A stretch of DNA of 64,000 bases from Parapristionchus giblindavisi (lineage: Eukaryota > Nematoda > Chromadorea > Rhabditida > Diplogasteridae): assembly GCA_943737045.1 (NCBI GenBank), contig CALSFV010000250.1:160001-224000 (forward strand), given 5' to 3'. The position numbers and the translations under genes were made by a program. Position 1 is the first letter of the stretch. Each line of letters begins with the position of its first letter. A model generated the notes under the pieces. That model worked only from the letters and a program-made list of their open reading frames with translations, ran no database searches and was not told the origin of the DNA. Below, piece after piece: positions 1 to 17,300 of the stretch.

Positions 1-429
1 GGTGAGTGAGGGGCGACGTTTCCTAATAGAGACTCAATCAGTGGTGCAATGTCGTGGTGAGTGAGGGGGCGACGTTTCCTAATAGAGACTCAATCAGTGG
101 TGCAATGTCGTTGTGAGTCATTACCTCATCGATAGTCATTTATTTTATTTTATCTCTAGAAAGTGTACTGCATGCATTCGCTCACTATTTATTGTTTTAC
201 GACGTTTCCTAAGTGTGAATCGAGGCTTTAAACGGCGTCAAAATGAGCATAGAGACAGCACTGTTGATTTACCGTTTCGCAGACGGGGTTAAAGTGCTGA
301 CATATTCTTTCAATTGTTTTTTCCCGCTTTAGTCGTCTTAAACAATATAATATGATCGAAGACTATAAAAGTTGAATTGACGCTGGTCTATGGCGTCTTT
401 TATTTTATTTATTTTTGAAAATATTTCAG
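1..429. other. Intronic sequence with a tandem 58-60 bp duplication
   Basis: This stretch lies upstream of the first visible synthetase exon and ends in a TTTCAG acceptor at 424-429. Bases 1 to about 115 hold two tandem copies of a unit containing GGCGACGTTTCCTAATAGAG and ATCAGTGGTGCAATGTCG; part of it (GACGTTTCCTAA) recurs near 200. I find no coding stretch, so this is probably intron; the rest of the gene lies off the left edge. Confidence 0.6.
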
Positions 430-4670
<4,241 letters not shown>

Positions 4671-5343
4671 TTGGTTCTTATGTCGATTACAGTATCCCTA
4701 TCGATCGACTACTTTATTGGTCTTTTTGTTTGTTTAATTTTATGATGTTTATTTTGGTCTAGTTATTTGTTTCCCGATCTATGAGCTCAAATTATGAAAG
4801 AATAATGAATAATTTATCTTTTTCCTTGTTGTTTTTTGTTTCCTTTTTCGGTTTGTGTTTTATTGGTGGTTAATAAAAATTTTGATATTTACGTTATTTT
4901 TGAGAGATTTTACAACAATGAAGCGTTACAGCATCGCAAATACTATCTACTAGAACTGAATTGGACTTATTTTTGAACCGAATTGACCATATATTGTGCA
5001 AGAAGAAGGGTGAATCGTTGTAGCTGAGCAAGGCGTTTCTCCAAGAGTGCTCATTGAAAACTTGGCAAGATGCCAAGAAAATGACGTTATAGTGTACCAT
5101 GATGTACTTTCATCGTCTGCGCTCTCTCACTTTGCGTACTCTTCCTCGCTCTACTTTTATCTTTGCCACACCATGACTACTCTCGAAACACTGTGACTCA
5201 AACGAAACTCTTCAAAATGTATCGTATTTGTGCGATTTACGTAACGATCGCTCCATGATTTCGCAGCTTCTACTTGTTGCTATCTAATATCTCTGATTCA
5301 CCAGGTTGAAGTAGATCAACGGAAATCAAGAACAGTCCCATCT
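4671..5343. other. Intergenic region between the synthetase and nicastrin genes
   Basis: Holds the synthetase 3' UTR with AATAAA at 4872-4877. Beyond that I see no reading frame or repeat family. A CACCAG acceptor-like site at about 5299-5304 precedes the nicastrin start and could take a spliced leader, which is inference. Confidence 0.5.
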
Positions 5344-8300
5344 ATGAGCGTGTTGGTGGTGCTGACCGCCTGTCTGGTGGCAGTGTCGCGATCGGCAGCC
5401 AATGCTGATCTACGAGAGGTATTGATTTATTGATAATAATATTTATCACGTTCGCACATTGGTGTGATGGGTCGCGGCGCGTTTATAAGTTAATGGCTCG
5501 TACATTTTCGTCGCCCAATAACGATTTATAAAAATCGTTATTTTTCCCTTAAATTGTTATCTTTCGCATACAATAAGAGCCTTACATTGTGGGTCTAACC
5601 TCACACTGAAAACGTATGAAATAAATTATCTTCGTACTTGTATCGATTGATTCATATTGCTAAATTTTTGTAGGAATGCTGTTTTGGAATACAATGCTCC
5701 TGTACTGAATCTTAATAATATCTTTATGTGCGTTTCATGTAAGAATGATAATGATATACATAGTGAAATGCAATAGGGACACATACAATACCACAACGAG
5801 GTAGTAAGATTTAATTAATAGATAATGATGATAAAACTTTCATCTTGTGCAGCCGAACGGGGTTATTGTTTTGACTTGGCGTCTTATCAATAGGAGAAAC
5901 AATAAAGTGACGGGTTGTGGCATAGGGGATATCTCAGCGGAGCAATGCAGCGCACCTGCATTGAACTAATCAATCAATAAATGTACTGATATTGTTTTTT
6001 TTTGTTGCAACTTTCAATTAGCTATTTATTAATTTAATTTATTTATTTATAAAATATTTTAATGATGATAACTTGCAGGCAGTGATAGTGAAAGTGCCGA
6101 TGAGCGAGAGTGGTCTGTGCATCGGACTACTCAACGGAACAGGACAGTACGGATGCACTTGTGAGTTATTCAATTATTGATTTTATTATTGATTTTTTGA
6201 GATATTTTGAAATATTCTTTATAATTAGTCATGTATTGTATGTCGATTGCATATGGGTATATGTGAGACATTGTGGGGGGGGGGGGGGGGGGGGGGGGTG
6301 ATGATGATTCATTTATTCCCATACATTTTCGGGCACCCTCATCGGATTTTTTTATATAATGGGTCGATAAAAAAATCGTCATTTTTCGCTTAAATTGCAA
6401 TCTTTCACTTATAAAATTACTCTTATATAGTGGGTAGATCCTGAAAATGGGAAATGAAAATGGGAAAAAGAAATGAAAAATATATGTTTATTCAATTATT
6501 CTTTGTTTCCATCACAATGAATAAGAGGGAATAGATAATTAGGTTGTTAGCATAGACCGATTTACTTAAATATTTATTTTTTTAAATGAATATTTAATAC
6601 TTTCTCAGCCTCATCCAAGGGCAACGAGGGCGTTCTGGTCGTCGCACACTCCAAAAGTGATCTGGAAGGAGCGAAGAACGGATGGAAGGAGAGGTACTGC
6701 ACAGATTATTGATTTATCGATTAGCAATTATTGTATTACTGTAGATATTAGACAATTATGGTAGAGATTATTGATTTATCGATTTACAATTAGTGATCGG
6801 TTTTACAGTACCTTTAATGTGAGCATGTATGACTATATTCATCCGTAGTACAAGTTGATGAGTTGTAAATCGATTTTTCCTGAGGTCGTATCCATGAACG
6901 GTCAACCGCTTGTCGACAAAGGTGACGTCGCAAGCGTAGCGCGGAGTCATACATGGGCGCCGACATGGGGTACCCTTTGCAAAATTAGGGCTTTTCGAAA
7001 ATTGTGTGGAATACATAGGTGGGCGCGTGAAAACGAATACTTTTTGCACACAGCCTTTCCTTCCCACGCGGGGCCTTGCGCATAGCTTTGCCTCACAAAA
7101 AATGACAAATTTCAAGTCAAATCTGCAAAAAAATGGCCATGCGCATAGCCTTGCCTTACAATTCTCCGGTTTGCGCACAGCCTTTCCCCCAGCGTGCCCA
7201 CCTATGGTGGAATACCTCCTGTAAAAAACGATTAGGTGAAATTTTAAAAAAATTGTCTTCAAAATTAACCGTTTTAAACAATTTTCTATTCGGAAGCCCC
7301 CTGTACAAGCGAGCTCCATGTACCCCGCCCATGTATGGATGCATTCATACATTTTCGGTGCCCTCACCGAATTATTTTTATATAGTGGGTCGATTTAGAA
7401 AAATCGTTATTTTTCTCTTAAATTGTAATCTTTCACATAAAAAATGACCTTTATATAGTGGGTCAACCCTGAAAATGTGCCGAATATAGTGGGCCAATCC
7501 TCACACTGTAGGGGAAGAAAGTGTATGGATGCATTTGCCACCAGTCCTCCTTCCCCGGCCTAGCAGATCGCTGGCCTAGCAGTGATCACCCGCAGGACTT
7601 CGTGTGCCTTGAATAACGGGTTGTACCTTTACCTTTACCTTTACCTCCTTCCCCCTACTCTTGTGTCGTTCCGTTTGCCCACAAACGGTTGGCCACTGTT
7701 CATGGATGCCTCCTGTACACTGATCTACGTCCTCTCCAGATTCCCCGATTACGACGGTGACTTTGTGGTCGTCGTTGATGAACATCTCGTGGATGGGTAC
7801 GTTTCATTGATTTATTGATTAATTACTTATTTTAATGTAACTGTAATTTTCTAATTTTTAATTTTTAATGTAATGTAATGTATTATGATTGGTTGATGAA
7901 AAACAAGCATACGAAATCGTCCCGCAATCAGTTTTGAAATTGATCTTATTGTTATGCCAATGAAACGCTCTTTCAACAGGTGAAATAGTGGTTTGCTGAT
8001 TTCTGAGGTGTAAGGATTGAGAGTTTTAGAATAACGCGGTTATGATTAAACGTAGATGATATTGATTGATTATATGGATTATTGATTGATTGATTATATC
8101 GATTATTGATTGATTGATTGTATCGATTATTTATTGATTGATCATATCGATTATTGATTGATTGATTGATTACTGTATCTCTCTTCTCAGTGCCTCCTCC
8201 GCCCTGCTCTCCTCCTCTGACCGTATCGCTGGCGTCCTTCTCATTCCTACGGCGCCCGATTCGATGCCTCCAGAGACAATCGGCGTCTCCGCCGACGCTG

Positions 8301-11300
8301 CATGTCCCAATCAACACTCCAGTACGCTATTTTTGATTCGGCTTATCCTGTTTTAAAAAAAAATTATATATATATATATATATTTTTATTTTTCACATAC
8401 ATGAGCGACACAGTCGAAATAAGTGAGGAAATAATAAATAGCATAATCAGAATGAGATCTCTCAACACAATTTAGAATTATTTAAAAGTATGAAAAGAAC
8501 GAATGGGGCAGCAAGGTGTTGTGAGTGGTTTCATGCGTGCTAGTTTTTGTAGGGTATTATTGTACAATACTAGTAAGTAGCGAGTGAATAGTAACCTACT
8601 TTTTAATTACTGTTTCGCCATATATACTCATGAAATAGCGAAATTGTAAATAAAAAAGTAATTAAATAATTAGTTGGTTTACATGAGCTACTTACTAAAA
8701 TGTTATTCTGCAAAAAAACCGGAGTTGCTATTGAGTAATTGGATGCTTTGATGCTGGGAACAGAAAAAAAGATTGTTGTTTGATTATTTGCGGTACAATT
8801 TCGCAATGTTGCTTTTATCCATCGCGAATTGTTGTGCCGGAAAGGTATAGCGATCATTCAGTTTCGTCTTCCTCACAGGATTTTTTTATATAGTGTGTCG
8901 ATTTAAAAAAAACCGTTATTTTTGGCTGAAATTGAATTTTTTCGCATAAAAAAGAGCGTTATATAGTGGGTCGATCGTGAAAATGAGCCGTATATAGTGG
9001 GTCGATCCTCACATTGTGGGGTAGGAAAATGTATGTATAGCGGTGGTAGGAGGATGGACTGCGCATTGCCCAGTTGACTTTATGTCTCACTGCGTTGCCA
9101 TAGGTGCCGATTTGAACTTACAAGCTGTTGAGATCTTGATTCTATCCGCTATGGCTCAAAAAGAAACGGTAAAAGTAAATAGTAAGTTACTTCTCGCCAC
9201 TTATTATAATCATACAGTTTTGTTCAACTCGCATTTCAGAACTATAAACTGACCCATAATTGTTATAAACTGACATTATTTCGCGAAAATTGCTTATTTT
9301 TCGCTTTTTTCTCTCTGTTGCGGAAATCTGCAAAAGTTACCCCCTTTTTTAAAAAGCGAACTAATTTATAAACTGACCCGTACACGTAGTGTAGATGCTC
9401 GAACATGTATGATTATAATATTGCCCTGCTAAACCGGAATTGCTCATGAGTAAGTGGTTGCTTTGACGCTGGGAATTTGAAGGCAATTGCTTTTTTAAAA
9501 TTTATTTGGGGTACAATTTTGCAATGTTGCTTTTATTCATCGCGAATTGCTGTGCTTGGAAGTTATGCGAGGATGGGCTGCGTATTGCTCCCCGTTGACT
9601 TCTTGTCTCACTGCGTTGCCATAGGTGCTTATTTGAACTTACACGCTATTTTTCTTTCGATATTTTCCGCTGTGGCTCAAACAAAATATACTCTGGCTTC
9701 CAGGCCTCCGAAGGTAGAAAAAGTAGGTCCGAAGAAGAGATTAGGCCCTCCCGATTGAATTGAATCACCACTGGCCTAGCAGTGATCACAACGCAGGACT
9801 TCGTGTGCCTTGAATAATGGGTTGCACCTTTACCTTTTCACCTTTCCAGGCTTCTACGACTTTGGCTGGGGTTATATTAGGGGTTATATTTTGTCCGGTC
9901 ACCCCACGATTTTGTCTCGATCCTTACGTTGACATTCTTTGGCTTCCAGGCCTCTACACAGACTGGCGAGCGTGCACGCCAAGCAAGGCTGCCGCCGCGT
10001 CTCCTAGCGGCCATTGGAATGGCAAGGGCGCCATGACCGAGCAAGGTTTGATCTTTGATCTTTGATCTTGGGGATCATACATTTTCGGCGCCCTCACCGG
10101 ATTGTTTTATATAGTGGATCCATTTAAAAAAGTCGTTATTTTTCACTTAAATTGTAATGTTTCACATAAAAATGACCCTTATATAGTGGGTAGATCCTGA
10201 AAATCAGCCGTATATTTCAATCCTCATATCGTGAGGGTATGAAAGTGTATGTTGTTCTTGGGGATTTGATCTTTGATCTTTGGATCTTCTGATCTGGGCC
10301 CTCTCTCCAGGTATCTTCTTCACCCGGTGGACGAAACCGATGACGCGCGTTCACAACTCGACGACGCTCGCCACGATCCTCAAGGTATACTGTAGCTTGG
10401 CATTATTGATTTTCTATTCCGTAATTATTGATTGCTTGCAGTGCCACGACGACTACAATCTGCCCGGATCGAAGGGCGCAAGTGAGGATGATAAGGGACG
10501 ATTGTGCGCTATATCACTAAAGGTGATCTTTGATCTTTGATCTGTAACATTGATCTGTGAGCTTTTGTACTAAAGTGAAGAAGCGGTCTGGATACTCTTT
10601 ACTGTGGCTCACGTAGTGATTCGACTTGACTAGAATCATAGATTAATGGTCTTTGATCCACACGTGGGTAGCCTTTGTCGCTGAGAATTAAAATCGGGTG
10701 GGTGGGCGCAAAAATTTCATTTTTTGAGTGAACTTTGCGAAATCGGGTGGGTCTTGTGACAAGACTCTTGTCGCTAGCGACAATATCGTCCACGTATGGT
10801 CTTTGATCTTTGATCTTTGATCTTTGTTCTCCCTAATCATCCCTTATTGCAGGTCTTCATGAACGCCGACGGCAGTTCGGCCGAGTGCATGCGCCGACAG
10901 TCGATCAGTCGATTCTACGATCTCAAACCGTGAGTATGATCTTTGATCTTTGATCTTTGATCTTTACCGGAACTGTGATCTTTGATTTCTACCCTAACTG
11001 TGATCTTTGAACTCTCTACCGTAACTGCGATCCTTGATCTTTGAACTCTCTACCGTAACTGCGATCCTTGATCTTTGATCTCTCTACCGTAACTGTGATC
11101 TTGAACTTTTTTCTCGCAGTCCCACTCATCTTTGTGATCCGATCGGCGACTACAACGTGTTCACGACGATACCGACGGTGGCGGAGTCGAAGACGCCCTC
11201 GAACTCTACCTATCTCGCGATTATAGCCAGGGTACGGTAGATACATTATTGGGTCAACTAGGACGTACGCTGGGTCAGACCTATGTCTTGATCGCGGACA

Positions 11301-14300
11301 CTTCATTTACTATTAGATTATGGCTAATGATCTCTGGCTAATGATTATTGTCGAAAAGAGTTGTGATAGTGTGTCAACCAGATGAAAAGAGGTTTCACAG
11401 AATTGATTTGAAACAGATTCGAAAAGACAATGGGTTGTAGATGAGTGGCAATTTTAATATCGATAAAATGGAAATGTAAGAATTGCAACTGTGTGATTCT
11501 TAATTGAAGCTGCTTACATGATAAAATATACATTTTTTACTCAAGCGAAAGCGTAATTGTTGCCTCCAAATTTGAAATTTTTGTTAAAATGTCTTAAATT
11601 TTTGAAATTTTGTGCCTTTTTATCACGGATCTCCTGTAAGAATGAAAGAAGCCAACCGACAGTTTTTAAACTTTTCTCACCGATTTGGATGAGATTTATA
11701 TGATTGACCATAGTGAGGTAAAGGAGAAGGCCTAGGCACTTGATTTCGCCAAATTTGCATTTTTATCGATTTTTTGATCTTCCACTTCTGGCAGCCATAT
11801 CTCACTCAATTTTTGACCTACAACAAAAATTTTTTTTCCAATCGATTCGAAATTAACTAATCTAGATGATACTCAAGAAAGGATACGTACAAAAACGCGA
11901 TCTTCTACCTGTTTTCTTCAAAAAACTGATTTTTTGAGTACAAAATGCTAATTTTCTCAAAACATTTCCACAAAGGATACGATTTTTATTCGCGATTCTG
12001 ATTCCCCATCCTCGAATTGAGGCACGTACATATTTCTTCAGTCATAACTCACGACAAGCCATATCGATCCTCAGAGAGAGCCGGACTTAGCGTTATTTTC
12101 ATTCAAAAATACATTTCTTATCTCACTTCTCCTCATTTTCATGCAAATTCTCAAGCATAGTATACCAATCGAAAGCTCTCGACGAGCTCTACAAAAATTA
12201 ATTAGTAATACAAGTCATGAAATTTTACCGTATTCAAGATATTCAAGAAAATCCGTTTTTCACTGGCAATTGTTGTGAAATGTAATCGATTCACAAGAAA
12301 ACATTCCTCTTTGCGTTCTCCAATCCTGCCCTGTCATGAGACTGACACCCTCTTCCCATCTCTTCGCATGCGGTCGGTGCTCTTCCAGCTTTATTCGACA
12401 CTCGAATCTCCTCCAGCACATCGACAAGGGACAACACACTATCAGACAAGAGAAGATCTCAGTACGATTTCGCCCTCGGTCTCTACAAGCGAATGCTCGA
12501 CGAAGTGCAGCAAGGAGAGTGAATCGATCTTCTCGTTGAGTCTTTGAAGGAGTACCAGCAGGCTGCTGATCATCCCAAGCCGATTGGATGGGCACTAAGG
12601 ACTACGAAGAAGGGAGGGAAGTACATCCAGAAGGATCTAGTCACTGCACTTTTCAACGAGTACTACAATGATGCCAAGAATCTGCGTGCGCTCCGCAATT
12701 TTAGGGAGGCCAATAATTTGGTCGAAGTGGGGTCAATAATTTGGTGGACCGTAAAAGTTTACCCTAAAATTTGGCTACCAGACAAGCCCCACTTTTAAAG
12801 TTGAGCCAATAATTTGGTGGTTGAGCCAATAATTTGGTTCGAAGTGGGGTTGTTATTTTAGTCCAAAATTTTAGCCAAACTTTGGCTAAAATTTTAGCTA
12901 AACCAAATTATTGACTCAACTTTAAAAGTGGGGCTTGTCTGGTAGCCAAATTTTAGGCACCCAAAAATGTTCGACCAAATTATTGCCCCCCCCCCCCCCC
13001 TAAAATTGCAGAGCGGAGGAGGTCGAGAAAAGAATGAAAGAAAAAGTGGTCATCCTTCCCGCTAAGAGAATGACCCACGAACAAATCAAGAACCTCATCA
13101 GAACTCTCGTCGCAGCGAAGAAGAAACAACTCGAGAGTGAGGGAGTGAGGAGCAGAAGAAGAAGAACACTTCTGGATGATACGCTCATAGATTTGGAGGA
13201 AGAAGATATTCAGATCGAGGAGGAGGTCGATGTAGAAGAGGATGATAGAGAGATCACTGCTGAGGCTATCTATGATTTCGTTCACACCGATCTCAAGGAC
13301 TATTTCAATGATCCGGATAGTTTTTTTCGATCATTCCGATTTCGATATCGGAAATATCGATGAATAGTTTCGTATTTCAGAAAGTTTATTTTTCAATGAT
13401 GAATATCTCAGATAAACCTTTTTGCAATTTTATTTATTGTTCCATCCTTTAACATTATTAACAAATAATTTTTTAAAAAAACACACATTGGAAAACGCAA
13501 AGAACAATGTTTCGTTGTGAATCGATTACATTGCACAACAATTGCCAGTGAAAAAAACGGATTTTCTAGAATATCTTGAATACGGTAAAATTTCATGACT
13601 TGTACTACTAAGTCATTTTTGTAGAGCTCGTCGAGAGCTTTCGATTGGTATACTATGCTTGAGAATTTGCATGAAAATGAGGAGAAGTGAGATAAGAAAT
13701 GTATTTTTGAATGAAAATAACGCTAAGTCCGGCTCTCTCTGAGGATCGATATGGCTTGTCGTGAGTTATGACTGAAGAAATATGTACGTACCTCAATTCG
13801 AGGATGGGGAATCAGAATCGCGAATAAAAATCGTATCCTTTGTGGAAATGTTTTGAGAAAATTAGCATTTTGTACTCAAAAAATCAGTTTTTTGAAGAAA
13901 ACAGGTAGAAGATCGCATTTTTGTACGTATCCTTTCTTGAGTATCATCTAGATTAGTTCATTTCGAATCGATTGGAAAAAAATTTTTTGTTGAGATATGG
14001 CTGCCAGAAGTGGAAGATCAAAAAATCGATAAAAATGCAAATTTGGCGAAATCAAGTGCCTAGGCCTTCTCCTTTACCTCACTATGGTCAATCATTTAAA
14101 TTTCATCCAAATCGGTGAGAAAAGTTTAAAAACTGTCGGGAAAAGGTCTCATTTTCCTACGTTTTTACAGGAGACCCGTGTTATGTAACAACATTTTTCG
14201 AATTTTTTTCGAAAAATTTTTCGTCGAAAAAGTTTTTCGAGAAAACCCGAAAAATACGAAAAACCCGAAAAACGAAAAATGCACAGCCCTGGTGGATATG

Positions 14301-17300
14301 TTGGCTGCATTATTGCTAATGACAAGATAACTGATGATGGTGAATGTCGCCGAAAATGTTTTGAGAAATAAATATCTATCTTGTCTACTATCCATTGGCT
14401 TTACGAAGGAAATACGCAGAATTCATTTCACTTTGATAATCATGCAAACATTGTTGCAATCCGCGTATATTGTACAGTTGCCATGCCAATATCCTGATAT
14501 GAAATAGTTGTCTTGATATTGAGTTAATAATGTTACTAGATGTACGATGTAAAAGTATAGGATTACAATGTATCGTGCATGTAATCATTACATGCACATT
14601 AAATGTAAAAATGGATAATATTATAAGTTAGGCAATAATCTCCTTTCTCATCCTCTCCTATAACTAATTCATGAAATTATTTTTAGTAACTTGTTGTCAC
14701 ATTTATTCAATGTAAGGTAGATAAATAAAATAAAATATTTTATATCATTATTGTCATAGGTCGATCCGGTTTTTCGATTTTTGTGAAATTTTGGTTCAAA
14801 ATCCGGTACTTTGTACTTTGTAACATACTTTTCGACCTATGGATATCATTATTGCGTGTTTAGATGGATGCACTGGCTGCCATTCCAGACACGTCACCCG
14901 GTGCCTACTCCACCATGACCTCCATCGTGACACTGCTCACGGCTGCCAAGGTACGGTAGGTAGTGTGAGAGTACTGTAGATAGAGAGTGGGTACTGTAGC
15001 CTCAATGGCTGAAACAAAGCGAGAGAAGGCAGCTGGAGCGGAGAGTTTCAAATTAGGGGTGTGCCTTTACAGCAAATACGACTGATAGTGACTGATAGGA
15101 AAGTCTGTTTATCTGTCTCTCCGTCACGGTTCATTCATGTCATTCATAGGTCATAGGTGAAGCATAGGTCGAATAGCGAGGTTATCAGTTTTCAAAATAC
15201 GGCCAGGTTTTTCGATTTTTGGAAAATTTCGGCTCAATATGACGTCAGGCTAAGTAGTTTGTAACGTACTTTTCGACCTATCGTGTCCGTCACAGTTCCT
15301 TCACATGCCATTTGAAGTCTTCAATCTGTGTCATTCAGGTCGTTGGCGATAATCTCGACATCTTTGAGAGGGCGTCCAATGCCTCCAACAGGCGACTCCT
15401 CTTTGCTCTCCTACACGGAGTAAGTCATTCAAGAGAGTACGGTAACCTACCGTATTCCTAGTAACTACGGTGGGTAGTTGGGATACGGTAGGATTGAGTT
15501 TACGCTAATCGATAATTCGTCCAGGAATCGTTCGACTACATCGGCAGCACGCGATGGATCCACGAGATGGAGTGAGTTGTTGATTTTATTTTATTTATTT
15601 GTTGTTTTTTTAATCGATTAAAATTAATGCTAATCAAAGAGGATAGTGATACAAAAGAAGAGTTTGCCTCACACCATTTCTATTGATGAACATACATTTT
15701 AAGGACTTTAAAAAATATAGTGGGTCGACTTTCGAAATATGTACCGTCGAAATTTTAAAGATAATTCAGGATTCATGCATTATTATCGTTATGACAATTA
15801 CAATTAAAGTTATTAATATTATTATTATTTATTGCAGAAACGGTCGGTTTCCTCCTCGCCACAAACAGGACGGTGATGAGAAGAAGAAAGTTACAGTACA
15901 CGAGCTGATCACTCCTGACAAGATATCGGTGAGTGGCGAACGTGATATCGATTGATCTTTGAGATTTTATTGATTGATTTTCTAAATATTTTTGCTCAGT
16001 TTTAGGAGGTGGAAACAACATGAGATTCGTGTTTCATGTAGCCTTGTTATATTCGTTTCTTCTCTTAAATTTTGATACGTCCAGTACATGTAACGAAAAA
16101 AAAATCATACTTTTTCTTACAATCATAATGTGAGGATAGATTCACTTAAAAAAGAGCCATTATAAGCCTATGGGTCAAACCAGTGAGATTCGGGTCTCAG
16201 GTTCTCTTGTTATAATTGTATGTACTCTTCAATTTTGATCTCAGTTTTCTTTGTGATGATGTAATTATAGTTGGCCATCGAGCTGCAGCAGATCGACGAG
16301 TCGTCGGCACTGCATGCCCATGTCGACGGAAAGAACTACGCGGCAGACGACAAGAAGAAGGTGGGCGGGGGGCTTATTGTGCATTCAGTGTTCCGTCCCT
16401 ATCTCTTCATTTCACATGCTCTCGTTTGCTAATACATAATACCATAGGTCGAAAAGTATGCTACAAAGTACGAAATAATCTGACCGCTTTTTGTGCCAAA
16501 ATTTCACAAAAATTGAAAAAACCTGGCCGCATTTTGAGCCAAATTTGCCAAAAATCGAAAAACCTGGCCGCATTTTGAAAACCGATAACCTAGTTATTGG
16601 ACCTACGCCTAACTGGCCGAGCAGTGATCTCCCGCAGGAATTCGTGAGCCTTGAATAACGCTACTAGTCATGTACTTTTGCACACACTTTCTAAATTCTC
16701 TATCAGTGATATGGAATTGTAAAGAGCGTGTTACAGCCGCGTGAGTGTGCATCATAAAGACTCTTTATTAAAGAGATCATCTTATGCTCAAGAAGTGCCC
16801 CCCAATAGGTCGAATGCTAGGCTATCGGTTTTCAAAATGCGGTCATGTTTTTCGGTTTTTGTGAAATTTTGGCTCTAAATTCGGTCAGGCAGTCTGACTC
16901 AGGCTAGGTACTTTGCAACATACTTTTCGGCCTATGTGCCCCACACTTCGTTTCTCTATGAAGAAGGGTCGATGAAAAGACGGATTTATGTGTGCAAAAA
17001 ATTTATATATGCAGATCTCGCGTGCGATCGAGGGAATGAAGACGGCGATGGCGCCACTCGGTTACCTACTGCACAGAACGAGAGTGGACGAAAATGGAGT
17101 GAGTTGATAGTAGTAATAGTAACAATTTATTCACCATTAACTCGGTTATCTACTGCACATGACGAGAGTGGATGAGAATGGGGTGGGTTGATAATAATAA
17201 GAATTTAAAATGTTCCACGTCTCTATTGATTATTAATCGGTGATTATTGATTGATTTTTTGCTGATATTTAAAAATATTTATATTCGGGAATAGCCGTTG

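Larger units (their letters stand above)
11624..14180. mobile_element. 2.56 kb foldback transposon in nicastrin intron 10
   Basis: Two inverted arms of about 690 bp (11624 to about 12310 and about 13485-14180) begin and end with CACGG(A/G)TCTCCTGTAA and match closely along their length, for example around GTGCCTAGGCCTTCTCCTTT. TTAT flanks both ends (11620-11623 and 14181-14184), a possible 4-bp target duplication. Between the arms is a decayed gene (12336-13363) interrupted by a nested MITE (12691-13018). I cannot assign a superfamily. Confidence 0.75.
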
